The notes beneath the pieces are model-generated. The model ran no database searches and had not been told where the DNA came from. It was given only the letters and a program-made list of their open reading frames with translations. This document shows positions 1-6,842 of a DNA stretch of 7,019 bases, piece after piece. Every line of letters begins with the position of its first letter. Position 1 is the first letter of the stretch. Origin of the DNA: Desulfobacteraceae bacterium (GTDB lineage: Bacteria > Desulfobacterota > Desulfobacteria > Desulfobacterales > Desulfobacteraceae). Location: positions 1 to 7,019 of the forward strand of contig JAAEMC010000247.1 in the NCBI GenBank assembly GCA_024225895.1, given 5' to 3'. The position numbers were made by a program, and so were the translations under genes.

Positions 1-2071
1 AGGCCTCTTTTTCATGGGTCAAAAGATTACGGAACAAATGTTCAGGCAGGATACAGGGCAATCCTGTGGCCATGGCTTCAGCCGCAACCTGCGGGAACCC
101 TTCGGATCTTGAAGTCATGATATAGGCATCTGTCTGGGCAAAGGTTTTAGAAAGGTCCTTGCTGTCAACCCAGCCGATGTAATCCCGGTTCTTTGTTTTT
201 TCAGGTTCAAAGGAACCTGCAAAGGTAAACCGGATGTTTGGGTTCTGTTCAAAGGTTAGGTCTGCCACGGCTTCTAGAATATCATACCCTTTTTCCAGGG
301 ATTTTCTGCCCACATATAAAAAGTTTTGCACCGGCTCGGACAGATAATTTTTGCAGGTCCCGGCAAAGCGGGAAATATCAATTCCCCGGATGCTGACTAT
401 GACCTTGTCCCATTGGTTTTGCGGCAAGTCCTTGCAGATGCGTTCCTTTTCCAAAGGGGACATGGCGATGATGGTATCAGCCAGTTGAAACCCCATGGCC
501 TGATGGGCCGTATCCACATCGAGGCGTTCAATGGTTTTGCCATAGATGCCCATGGAAATCCGGGAATCGATCTCATCTCCTGCCACCCTTAAAATAATCC
601 GGGCAAATGTTTCTCGTCCGGCAAACCCCATGGCGGCTCCCAGCGTTACCGGCCCGAAGATGTTGGTAAGGGCACAGGGATTTATTTGTCGGGATACGGA
701 TAAAATTTCAGTCCGCCAGTATTCATAGGCAGAAATATGATCCGGTTTTTCACCGGCTTCATGGTGCTGGATATCATAGCGCTGACACAGGTTCTCCAGG
801 CTTTCTTTGGCAAATTCAGGCACCGGGGCTGTCAATAAATGGATCTGGAACTGGTCCGGGACTGCGTTAAAAAGGTCCGGAAGGATATACGCAGCCCTTG
901 TTTCCCATATTCCCGGCCGAAAAGCTGACGGGCCGACATAAAGAAGCGGTTGGGATTTTGATGGAATCGGCTCAGTGTCCGGGGCTGTCTTTTTTTTGAT
1001 CAATTTTTTGAAAAACGGTTCAAAATAATGCTGGATGATGTGGTGGTAATCACATACTTTTACTGCATCAAGATTCTGCTTGATCCGTTCATTTGAAAAT
1101 CCATTGGCTGAAATATTTACCAGCCCATTCAAAAGAGCTGATTCATTGTTTCCAAAAAAATCAATGGAACAGCCCTGCTTTTCAAGCAGCCGGTGGGCAG
1201 TTGTGTCCGAAGCCATGATCGGCAGTCCGGCCGCCATATATTCTATTGCCTTGAGTGAAGGCGAAGTGTCATATTCTTCATAGGGAACCCAGGCGATTCC
1301 CGCATCATAATCGGCCAGTTTTTGAATTAATTCTTTTTGCGGAACCAGGCCGCACAGTCGGATCTGATTACCATGGGACAAGGAAGAAATTTTTTCCTGC
1401 AGCCTTTCCTGATCTGGCCCTGCGCCATAGATATCCAGGCAGGCATTTGTACTCTTTCTGGTAACAAAAGTATGGAAGATACCAATGAGTAAATCCAGTT
1501 GCCGTTTTTCATGGATAACGCCAATGTAAACGAATTTCAGACAATGAGCCCGATCCATGGCAGAAGGGGCATGAAACAGGGAAAGATCAATTCCCAAAGG
1601 ATATACAAATGGATCAAGGGAACAGTCCGGAATCCAGGTGGGGACATTCTCTTTGGCCAGGGTCACGATGGCATCCAGGTTGTCTTGAGCCGGCATTCCA
1701 TTTTTTTGGATCTCTTCTCTTTTTTTACCTTCAGCCAGCAGGGGAGATTTCAGGTCCAATATAAATTTTTTGTCTGGAAATTCTTTTTTTAGAAAGCCCA
1801 GCAGGCCGGGCCATGACGGATAGTTGAAAATGTAGACAATATCCGGATCAAAGGCATGAAGGCCATGGATAATGGTATCAATATATTCTTTTGACTGAAG
1901 GCTTTTAATGGGGATGACGGGAATAGCCGAATCTTTAAACACCGTGTTTTTTTTGTTCAAGGGTGCAAAAACGATGATGTCAAAATATTCCCGGCATTTT
2001 TCGACAAATTTATAGGTTCCCGGAGAACCCAGGGTGCCGAATGATACGGCTGAACAAAATGCGATTTTCAT
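1..2071 (-). CDS. Tandem two-module GT4-type glycosyltransferase, C-terminus cut by window edge
   Basis: The minus frame is open from ATG at 2071 to the window edge: 690 codons with no stop. It probably transfers sugars from nucleotide-sugar donors to a lipid-linked or surface glycan in the cytoplasm. Module 1 spans about residues 1-365. It starts MKIAFCSAVSFG, with a GT-B-like N-terminal half, then YIGVIHEKRQ (182-191), LDIYGAGPDQ and IEYMAAGLP ending in the donor-binding half (Glu277). Module 2 starts near residue 374 (QPLLYVGP). It has RVAGDEIDSR (from 495), YVGRKSLEKGYDIL (from 586) and the classical E-x7-E motif at Glu657 and Glu665. In module 1 the first Glu of that motif is Thr269. AGAAGGA lies 10 bases before the ATG. 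The gene follows the GT-C gene by 39 bases, as in one operon. GT4 type is clear from the motifs; acceptor and linkage are unknown. Some tens of C-terminal residues probably lie outside the window. Confidence 0.9.
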   Translation of the reverse strand, partial: MKIAFCSAVSFGTLGSPGTYKFVEKCREYFDIIVFAPLNKKNTVFKDSAIPVIPIKSLQSKEYIDTIIHGLHAFDPDIVYIFNYPSWPGLLGFLKKEFPDKKFILDLKSPLLAEGKKREEIQKNGMPAQDNLDAIVTLAKENVPTWIPDCSLDPFVYPLGIDLSLFHAPSAMDRAHCLKFVYIGVIHEKRQLDLLIGIFHTFVTRKSTNACLDIYGAGPDQERLQEKISSLSHGNQIRLCGLVPQKELIQKLADYDAGIAWVPYEEYDTSPSLKAIEYMAAGLPIMASDTTAHRLLEKQGCSIDFFGNNESALLNGLVNISANGFSNERIKQNLDAVKVCDYHHIIQHYFEPFFKKLIKKKTAPDTEPIPSKSQPLLYVGPSAFRPGIWETRAAYILPDLFNAVPDQFQIHLLTAPVPEFAKESLENLCQRYDIQHHEAGEKPDHISAYEYWRTEILSVSRQINPCALTNIFGPVTLGAAMGFAGRETFARIILRVAGDEIDSRISMGIYGKTIERLDVDTAHQAMGFQLADTIIAMSPLEKERICKDLPQNQWDKVIVSIRGIDISRFAGTCKNYLSEPVQNFLYVGRKSLEKGYDILEAVADLTFEQNPNIRFTFAGSFEPEKTKNRDYIGWVDSKDLSKTFAQTDAYIMTSRSEGFPQVAAEAMATGLPCILPEHLFRNLLTHEKEA

Positions 2072-2110
2072 CCTGCCGAATTCCTTCTATTAATTGTTTT
2101 ACTGTTCATT

Positions 2111-4006
2111 TTAATAAGGTGTTCTAGGTTTAACCATGTCATAGGTTTGCCGGAATTGTTCCGGGTTGCCGCTGTCTATCAGTCGAATAAAGGCCTGGAG
2201 TTGATCTTCATCCCAATGGGTGATGCGCTGCATTTCATTTTTCAGAAAATGAAATACCGGTTTGTTTTTCTGGGCGGCATGCCGGAAAAACCGGAACATA
2301 TCCTCATGGAATTTGGTTGAAAATTGCGGCAACGGGCTGACCGGAAATCGCCGGGTTTTAAATATCTTGATGTTCTTTTTTTTGTGGGTGATGGAATAGG
2401 CCAGTTCAAAGTCAGGGTGTTCTTTTAAATATAAAGCTAAAAAATTTCTTCTATGGGTCACTACGAGATAATTAATCTTATTTTCATTGACCTGGGCCAG
2501 CAGATTGTTCTCAAAAAGGGCAACAAGGCTGTTGCTCTCCAAAACCTTATAATTATATCTCGGCCAGATAAATAGCGGTTTTTTTCTGGCGTCATCATGG
2601 TAAAATGTGTACGAAACGAATTGGAAGTCATATTGATTGTCTGTCAGGTAATCCAGCATATAAAGATAATACCACTGGCAGAGAATCGTCTCCTTTTTGG
2701 GGATATTTTCTTCGATCCAGTTGCCTGCATCCCGTGTGGCGTTGCCCGCCCATCCGTCTTTTTCATTGAATTTGCCTTGCCAGAAAGAAAATCCGTAAAA
2801 ATTTCTGATTTTGGTTTTTTGGGTTAAGGTATAAAAGCGGTACCTGTTTTTTTCATCCGGCCCGGCAAAGATTTGGAAAAAAAGACAGGTCAATATCAGA
2901 ACAGTAAAAAGGGTGATTTTTATTTTGTTCTTGCTGCGTCCTTTAAAAAACAATGCAGCAATGGCGCCGGAGAAATTTGCAACCATGAAGGCCGTCATCA
3001 GGTAAAACAGAAAATACAGGACCATGAACTGCCCGTTTCGAAAATTGATACCGCCGGATTTCATTCCGATGTAAACGACCGGGGAAAATAGAATCATAGT
3101 GAAGAACAGGCATAATAACGAAGCCCGGTTTTTTTGATTGGCCAGTTGGCAGAGGCAATAGATAATGGCAAGTATGAAGAGATTTGATAATATAAAAATT
3201 TTTCCGATATAGACATTGAAAAAATGGATAAAATCATTCAGCTGCTTGCGGATAAAAATCCATAAAGAAAAACCGGAACCGTCTGTCAGGGGAATGATGC
3301 CTGAGGCTTTCACCTCCTTTGAATCTGCCAGCGGACCAATAATGATAAAAAAGTCCTGATGCCAGATACAATATCCAAGCCACGGCAAGAGAACCACTAT
3401 GGCGATCAGATATGAGACCAGGATGTTTTTAATCTGGCCTGTGGTCCGATATTTTTTTTGGATAAGCAAAAACAGCGGCAGGAACATGAAGAAAATGGAA
3501 AAGACACCTTTTAAAAGGAAGGTCAGTCCCAGAATGAAACCGGATAAAGCAAAGAAGATGGTGCTTTTATTTTCAAAGGCCTGATAGAGCACCAGGATAT
3601 ACAAAAGTATGAAAAAGGGGACAATGGCATCCAGCAAGAGATAAGAAGACCATTTGTTGATCACGAAAGAAGATAGCAGCAGCAATGAAAAAGCAATCCC
3701 GGTGGATCTGTTGAAAAGTTTGAGTCCGCTATAATAAGCCAGCAGCAAATTGAGGATGAAAAAAAAGCGGACAACAAAAAAAGCACTTTCTATGGTGTTG
3801 CCAAAGAGGTGGAAACAAATGCTGATCAAAAAAGGAACCAGTGGCCTTCTGATCATCAGGCTGTCAAAGCCAAAGTCGTTGTAGATGGCCAGGGCATTGT
3901 TCAAATACCAGGAAGAATCCGGTGACGGTGCCACCCCTTTGAGGGGAAACAATATTATCCCTGCCAAAAGCAATAAGAAAATAAAGATAAGATCCTGTTT
4001 GGTCAT
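2111..4006 (-). CDS. GT-C membrane glycosyltransferase, GT39/ArnT-like (PMT_2 type)
   Basis: This is a polytopic inner-membrane glycosyltransferase of the kind that takes a sugar from a polyprenyl-phosphate donor and adds it to an acceptor on the periplasmic side. Counted from ATG at 4006 it has 631 residues. A first membrane segment (about 6-22) is followed by an external loop with the family-type acidic residue, Asp30 in PSPDSSWY. Then come RRPLVP (53-58), a chain of hydrophobic segments to about residue 395 and Asp126 in a second loop (LLLDAI). A soluble tail of about 230 residues contains GNWIEENIP, which resembles periplasmic tails of the family. The start is uncertain. ATG at 4006 lies 4 bases after the upstream TAA, favouring coupled reinitiation, but has no clear ribosome site. 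TTG at 4033 adds 9 residues, overlaps the upstream gene by 23 bases and has AGGAG 12 bases before it. Family assignment is firm; substrate is unknown. Confidence 0.88.
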   Translation of the reverse strand: MTKQDLIFIFLLLLAGIILFPLKGVAPSPDSSWYLNNALAIYNDFGFDSLMIRRPLVPFLISICFHLFGNTIESAFFVVRFFFILNLLLAYYSGLKLFNRSTGIAFSLLLLSSFVINKWSSYLLLDAIVPFFILLYILVLYQAFENKSTIFFALSGFILGLTFLLKGVFSIFFMFLPLFLLIQKKYRTTGQIKNILVSYLIAIVVLLPWLGYCIWHQDFFIIIGPLADSKEVKASGIIPLTDGSGFSLWIFIRKQLNDFIHFFNVYIGKIFILSNLFILAIIYCLCQLANQKNRASLLCLFFTMILFSPVVYIGMKSGGINFRNGQFMVLYFLFYLMTAFMVANFSGAIAALFFKGRSKNKIKITLFTVLILTCLFFQIFAGPDEKNRYRFYTLTQKTKIRNFYGFSFWQGKFNEKDGWAGNATRDAGNWIEENIPKKETILCQWYYLYMLDYLTDNQYDFQFVSYTFYHDDARKKPLFIWPRYNYKVLESNSLVALFENNLLAQVNENKINYLVVTHRRNFLALYLKEHPDFELAYSITHKKKNIKIFKTRRFPVSPLPQFSTKFHEDMFRFFRHAAQKNKPVFHFLKNEMQRITHWDEDQLQAFIRLIDSGNPEQFRQTYDMVKPRTPY

Positions 4007-4010
4007 CTGG

Positions 4011-4958
4011 TTATTTTGATCGCTGGATGCCAATATATGATATCGCTCCTAAAATTAGAATTGGAACCCATTGCAGCAGGTGGGTGCCGATGGCTATGGC
4101 AAGTGCCTCTTCCTTGGTGTATCCCACGACAATCAACGCACCGGAGATGCCGGCTTCCTGGTTGCCGAAACTGCCGAATCCCTGGACAAACCGGGTGACA
4201 AATAGAAAAAGGAATAAAAAAACAATGAACCAGACACTAATCTGAACCCCCATGGCCCGGATCATGGAGATCACAAAAATATTTCTCACCAGAACGATGC
4301 CAAAGGTCAGGGACATCAGGTTGTTTCTTCTATCTGCGGTAAACACCTCTTTAACGGATTTTGAAAACTGTTCGATCTTCAAGGCAATCTTCTCTGAAAT
4401 TTGTTTGCCGGAGAATTTTCCCAGCAGAATGTCTGAGATTTTTGTGAAAGTATTCAGCAAAGTATCTGTTTTCCAGACAGCGAGACAGACAATGGCCATC
4501 ATCGCTGCGATAATCAACAACGCGGTAAGATTTAAGGCAGAGGCATCCATAAAAATACCTGAAACCGCCAGTAAAAACAGAAGGCACAAGAACATGGTGA
4601 ATTCAAGAAATCTTATCGAAACCAGGAATGCCAGACCTTGTGCCGTTGGTGTGACGCAATATTTTTTTAAATAGTAGACATAGGATAACTCCCCTGTGCT
4701 GAAAGGCAATGCCCCTGCAATCAGTGCCCTTAAAGCATGAATATGCCACAGAACCCAAAGGGACTGGGACGAATTAAATAATAGTCCCCGTGTCCTGAGA
4801 CTGCACAGGTAGTTGCCGATTACCATGCAAAGGCAGCCGATACCAAACCATTCCCACTCTGCCGCAGCAAAAACGGCAGCAATATCCGAAGGCTTGATAA
4901 TACTGAAAACAAAACCAAAAAAGACAATGGGGATCAGTAATCGAAGAAAGGTTTTCAT
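4011..4958 (-). CDS. Flippase-like integral membrane protein (UPF0104 / lysylphosphatidylglycerol synthase TM-region family)
   Basis: This 315-residue protein is almost entirely hydrophobic, with seven to eight predicted membrane segments. It carries two family signatures: ALPFSTGELSYVYYLK (residues 83-98), with the P-F-S-x-G-E pattern, and GFGSFGNQEAG (260-270), with the G-N-Q-E-A element before the last helices. Members of this family occur as the membrane part of MprF and as stand-alone proteins beside glycosyltransferases (AglD-like, YbhN-like). They are thought to move or present lipid-linked substrates across the membrane. The length is normal for a stand-alone member. It is the first gene of the minus-strand operon, directly ahead of the GT-C gene, which suggests that it supports delivery of a lipid-linked sugar. 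The start is ATG at 4958. No convincing Shine-Dalgarno lies before it. The frame stays open back to a stop at 5109-5111 but offers no ATG, GTG or TTG. Transport activity is inferred. Confidence 0.85.
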   Translation of the reverse strand: MKTFLRLLIPIVFFGFVFSIIKPSDIAAVFAAAEWEWFGIGCLCMVIGNYLCSLRTRGLLFNSSQSLWVLWHIHALRALIAGALPFSTGELSYVYYLKKYCVTPTAQGLAFLVSIRFLEFTMFLCLLFLLAVSGIFMDASALNLTALLIIAAMMAIVCLAVWKTDTLLNTFTKISDILLGKFSGKQISEKIALKIEQFSKSVKEVFTADRRNNLMSLTFGIVLVRNIFVISMIRAMGVQISVWFIVFLFLFLFVTRFVQGFGSFGNQEAGISGALIVVGYTKEEALAIAIGTHLLQWVPILILGAISYIGIQRSK

Positions 4959-5157
4959 GAAAAGGGAATCAATCTTAAAAGTGTTTGTTAATAAGGGATA
5001 TTTATCAATTTGCTCTTTTTTGCCGGATCTTGTTTTTGCCGGTCCGGACCACTGAAGTCGATGTTTTTTAAGGCAGCAGACAGCTCCGCCTTTTCGCTTA
5101 CAGAAAGGTCAGTTTGTAACCTATTGTTTTTATAAGCTTTTTTATCAAATCGAAAAT
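4959..5157 (-). other. Long 5' leader of the glycan operon with a coding-looking frame lacking a start codon
   Basis: About 200 bases separate the predicted transcription start from the flippase ATG. One minus frame is open across the leader and ends at TAA 4990-4988. Its last part reads naturally as protein (VSEKAELSAALKNIDFSG from 5102, later ending LINIPY), but it has no ATG or GTG; its only TTG lies eight codons from the end. It could be a decayed small gene or chance. Other visible items are the 10-base perfect palindrome GGTCCGGACC at 5041-5050 and a weak stem AAGGC/GCCTT at 5070-5092. I see no recognisable riboswitch, and no ATG-initiated reading frame that would qualify as a gene. Confidence 0.4.
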
Positions 5158-5167
5158 CTATTGATAA
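5142..5167. repeat. Inverted repeat TTATCAA-N12-TTGATAA over the leftward promoter (operator candidate)
   Basis: Seven-base arms at 5142-5148 and 5161-5167 are perfect inverted copies separated by 12 bases. One arm covers the -10 box of the leftward promoter, and the other falls just beyond the expected start site. A repressor bound here would block initiation. The arms are AT-rich, so chance is possible. The regulator is not identifiable. Confidence 0.4.
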
Positions 5168-5192
5168 TACAAAAAACTGTGGGGGATGTCAA
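5164..5192 (-). promoter_or_regulatory. Sigma-70-type promoter for the glycan operon
   Basis: On the minus strand a perfect -35 box, TTGACA (5192-5187), is followed by 17 bases and the -10 box TATTAT (5169-5164), one mismatch from consensus. It points at the flippase gene, with a start expected near 5157. This is the best promoter match in the window and lies upstream of the whole minus-strand gene run. Confidence 0.75.
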
Positions 5193-5237
5193 AATAAAAT
5201 TCAGTTGATTTATCAGCGGTCCGGGCGAAATTTGAAT

Positions 5238-5252
5238 CCGGGATTGACCCGG
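5238..5252. repeat. Inverted repeat CCGGG-ATTGA-CCCGG over the rightward -35 box
   Basis: Five GC arms at 5238-5242 and 5248-5252 flank ATTGA, so the -35 box TTGACC (5244-5249) sits in the loop and the right arm. It stands out in a locally AT-rich stretch. It could be a protein-binding site controlling the protease promoter. It is short, so evidence is modest. Confidence 0.35.
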
Positions 5253-5273
5253 GAACCTTGGGTAGGCTATGAT
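5244..5273 (+). promoter_or_regulatory. Candidate sigma-70 promoter upstream of the protease gene
   Basis: TTGACC (5244-5249), an 18-base spacer and TATGAT (5268-5273) each differ by one base from consensus and point right. Start is expected near 5280, giving a leader of about 168 bases before the protease ATG. The distance between the -35 boxes of this and the leftward promoter is about 50 bases, a typical divergent layout. Confidence 0.5.
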
Positions 5274-5286
5274 GTTTGAAAAGACT

Positions 5287-5358
5287 ATGGACAAACAGTA
5301 TTACAGGTTTAATGTGTTATTTTCATGTGAAGAACAGGATGATCACCTTTTTTTTTAA
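5287..5358 (+). other. Possible leader micro-ORF ending at a T9 run
   Basis: ATG at 5287 opens 23 codons (MDKQYYRFNVLFSCEEQ, then DDHLFF) to TAA at 5356-5358. In-frame ATGs also exist at 5269 and 5272 but overlap the predicted -10 box. The stop is created directly by a run of nine T (5348-5356). With one T fewer the frame would run on through LPDSTFERLRDIQ to TAA at 5400-5402. The residue mix looks protein-like. There is no strong ribosome site, and I do not recognise the peptide. It may be a leader peptide, a decayed gene or chance. Confidence 0.25.
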
Positions 5359-5431
5359 CTTACCTGATTCAACCTTTGAAAGATTACGAGATATACAATA
5401 AAAACGCTGAAAAGAATTATATTTCGGCTTT

Positions 5432-5437
5432 GGGGAG
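5432..5437 (+). promoter_or_regulatory. Ribosome binding site of the protease gene
   Basis: GGGGAG lies 10 bases before ATG 5448. An in-frame TAG at 5439-5441 rules out any longer N-terminus, so this site fixes the start. Confidence 0.75.
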
Positions 5438-5447
5438 ATAGACCGAC

Positions 5448-6842
5448 ATGGCAAGATTTACTTTTAATGATGCAACCTTTGGGGATACTTTTGAAGATCT
5501 GTTTGAAGATTCTCAAGGAAGCAATGATACCTGGTACCGATTATGGACCGGTGATGCAACCGGAAGTGAAGGTGATTATGTGGATACCAGTGCGTTCAAC
5601 TCTTACGGCAAAGGCTGGATAGAAAGTAAGGAACTGTCAACCCTTGATATCGATTTCCAGCAGTATCAGGATACCACATTATGGGTCCAGGCCTGGGAGG
5701 GGTCGGCAGGTGACTGGGAAAGCGGGACTGTTGATTTTTCCGTGGGCGCCTTTAACGATATAACAACGGATATTGACCAGGATTATGCCATGAATCAGAT
5801 GTTTACCAATTATGATGCCGCATCTGGTACCTGGTATCAACTCTGGATTGGGGATCAGAATTTTAACGTCGGCAATTATGTGGATACAAGCGTTGTAAAC
5901 AACACCGGTAATGGGTGGGTAGAGGCCGAAGATTTGAGTGACCTGACCTTTTCTTTAACCAATGCCGGAAATGATCTTTGGGTAAGGATTTGGACCCCTG
6001 AAGACGGCAGGAACACCTGGGAACATTGGACTGTAAACGATTCCACAAGGGATATTCCCCACTCGAATGTAGAACTGCCTTCTGGCACAGAACTTGACTG
6101 GACTGATCTTACCCAGACTGACTCTTTTCCCTACCAGGCCATCGGACGCCTGGAAGTGGATTATAACCCTTTTGATAATTCAATCAGTGTGGCCACGGGA
6201 TTTCTCATCAGCCCGGAGCATGTCTTGACCAATGCCCATGCCGTGTTAAATGCCAGCGGCGTCTTTGATCCCACAGCTGACATACAATTTTATCCCGGCC
6301 TGAACGGAGACCGGGATGATGCTGATGATGCAGGGGAAGTCTACGGGTGGGCATCTGTGGAAGTGCAACGCGAAGTTAGTACAAACAACCTGTATGCGTC
6401 CTGGCCGGATGACGATCTGGCAATTATCCAATTGTCTGAAACGATTGGGGATACACTGGGATACTTTAATTTTCGCGGCAGCCAGAATGACGATCTTAAT
6501 TCTTTAAACGTCATTGCTTCCGGATATCCTTCTGCCGATATTGATCAGGAAGACAACTCGACCAGTGGTAAAGATATTTTTCAATGGGGTGTTCTGGGAA
6601 GGATTGAAGACTACACGAATTCCGGCGGCACCCTTGAATTGTCCGGGAGCATGGATTCCACCGGCGGGGCCAGCGGATCTCCGATTTTTTATGCGTACAA
6701 TGATGAATACTATGCCGTTGGTGTTTATTCGGGTAGCTTGGGTAATACGCCTGTTGCCGCCAGTTTTGATAAAGATTCCTATAACTGGATACTCGGGGTG
6801 CTTCAGTCAGACGGATATTACCTGGATGTCAATTTTGCATGA
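5448..6842 (+). CDS. Secreted-type V8-like (S1B) serine protease with two N-terminal tandem repeats
   Basis: This 464-residue protein cleaves peptide bonds, probably outside the cell. Residues 28-98 and 128-199 are two copies of a beta-type module (TWYxLWxGD, YVDTS, GW, LWV). A linker runs to about 225, followed by a chymotrypsin-fold protease domain. The triad is intact: His264 in TNAHAV, Asp323 in DDLAII and Ser409 in GGASGSP. FPYQAIGRL and IQFYPGLNG fit the glutamyl-endopeptidase/V8 branch. The V8 His that helps read Glu (GIHWGG) is Tyr427 here (VGVYSG), so specificity probably differs. There is no Sec signal peptide, lipobox, anchor or LPXTG motif. The protein has no cysteine, 4 Lys and 10 Arg against many Asp and Glu, a composition typical of leaderless exported proteins such as type I substrates. 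No exporter gene is in view. It is transcribed divergently from the glycan operon and appears monocistronic. Protease fold is sure; secretion route and target are inferred. Confidence 0.92.
   Translation: MARFTFNDATFGDTFEDLFEDSQGSNDTWYRLWTGDATGSEGDYVDTSAFNSYGKGWIESKELSTLDIDFQQYQDTTLWVQAWEGSAGDWESGTVDFSVGAFNDITTDIDQDYAMNQMFTNYDAASGTWYQLWIGDQNFNVGNYVDTSVVNNTGNGWVEAEDLSDLTFSLTNAGNDLWVRIWTPEDGRNTWEHWTVNDSTRDIPHSNVELPSGTELDWTDLTQTDSFPYQAIGRLEVDYNPFDNSISVATGFLISPEHVLTNAHAVLNASGVFDPTADIQFYPGLNGDRDDADDAGEVYGWASVEVQREVSTNNLYASWPDDDLAIIQLSETIGDTLGYFNFRGSQNDDLNSLNVIASGYPSADIDQEDNSTSGKDIFQWGVLGRIEDYTNSGGTLELSGSMDSTGGASGSPIFYAYNDEYYAVGVYSGSLGNTPVAASFDKDSYNWILGVLQSDGYYLDVNFA
5529..5741 (+). repeat. Protease N-terminal repeat, copy 1
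   Basis: This encodes residues 28-98. Compared with copy 2, residues 28-48 are identical at 13 of 21 positions without gaps, including TWY, LW, GD and YVDTS. The copies are offset by exactly 100 residues (300 bases) until a one-residue shift before LWV. From memory, the pattern WYxxW...LWVxAWxG resembles modules repeated in large RTX-type surface proteins (LWVRxxDGxxWSxW). Confidence 0.75.
5829..6044 (+). repeat. Protease N-terminal repeat, copy 2
   Basis: This encodes residues 128-199, with TWYQLWIGD, NYVDTS, GNGWVEAEDLS and DLWVRIW. The DNA of the two copies has diverged well beyond silent changes, so the duplication is old and kept at protein level. Confidence 0.75.

Noticed and set aside
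326..592. Plus-strand open frames of 60-140 codons between 326 and 5055
   Set aside because: They lie antisense to clearly coding minus-strand genes with family motifs, and their translations look like shadow sequence.
5081..5090. ops/JUMPstart-like GGCGGAGCTG on the minus strand in the glycan operon leader
   Set aside because: The ops core GGCGGTAG is broken after five bases, and the remainder of the element does not match. The resemblance is too weak to claim RfaH-type antitermination.
5142..5216. FNR/CRP-like site from the TTGAT and ATCAA half-sites
   Set aside because: The half-sites at 5144 and 5161 face outward with 12 bases between them, and the pair at 5205-5216 has a two-base gap. 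Neither has the TTGAT-N4-ATCAA arrangement.
5376..5399. Second rightward promoter, TTGAAA with TACAAT
   Set aside because: The spacer is only 12 bases, too short for a sigma-70 promoter.
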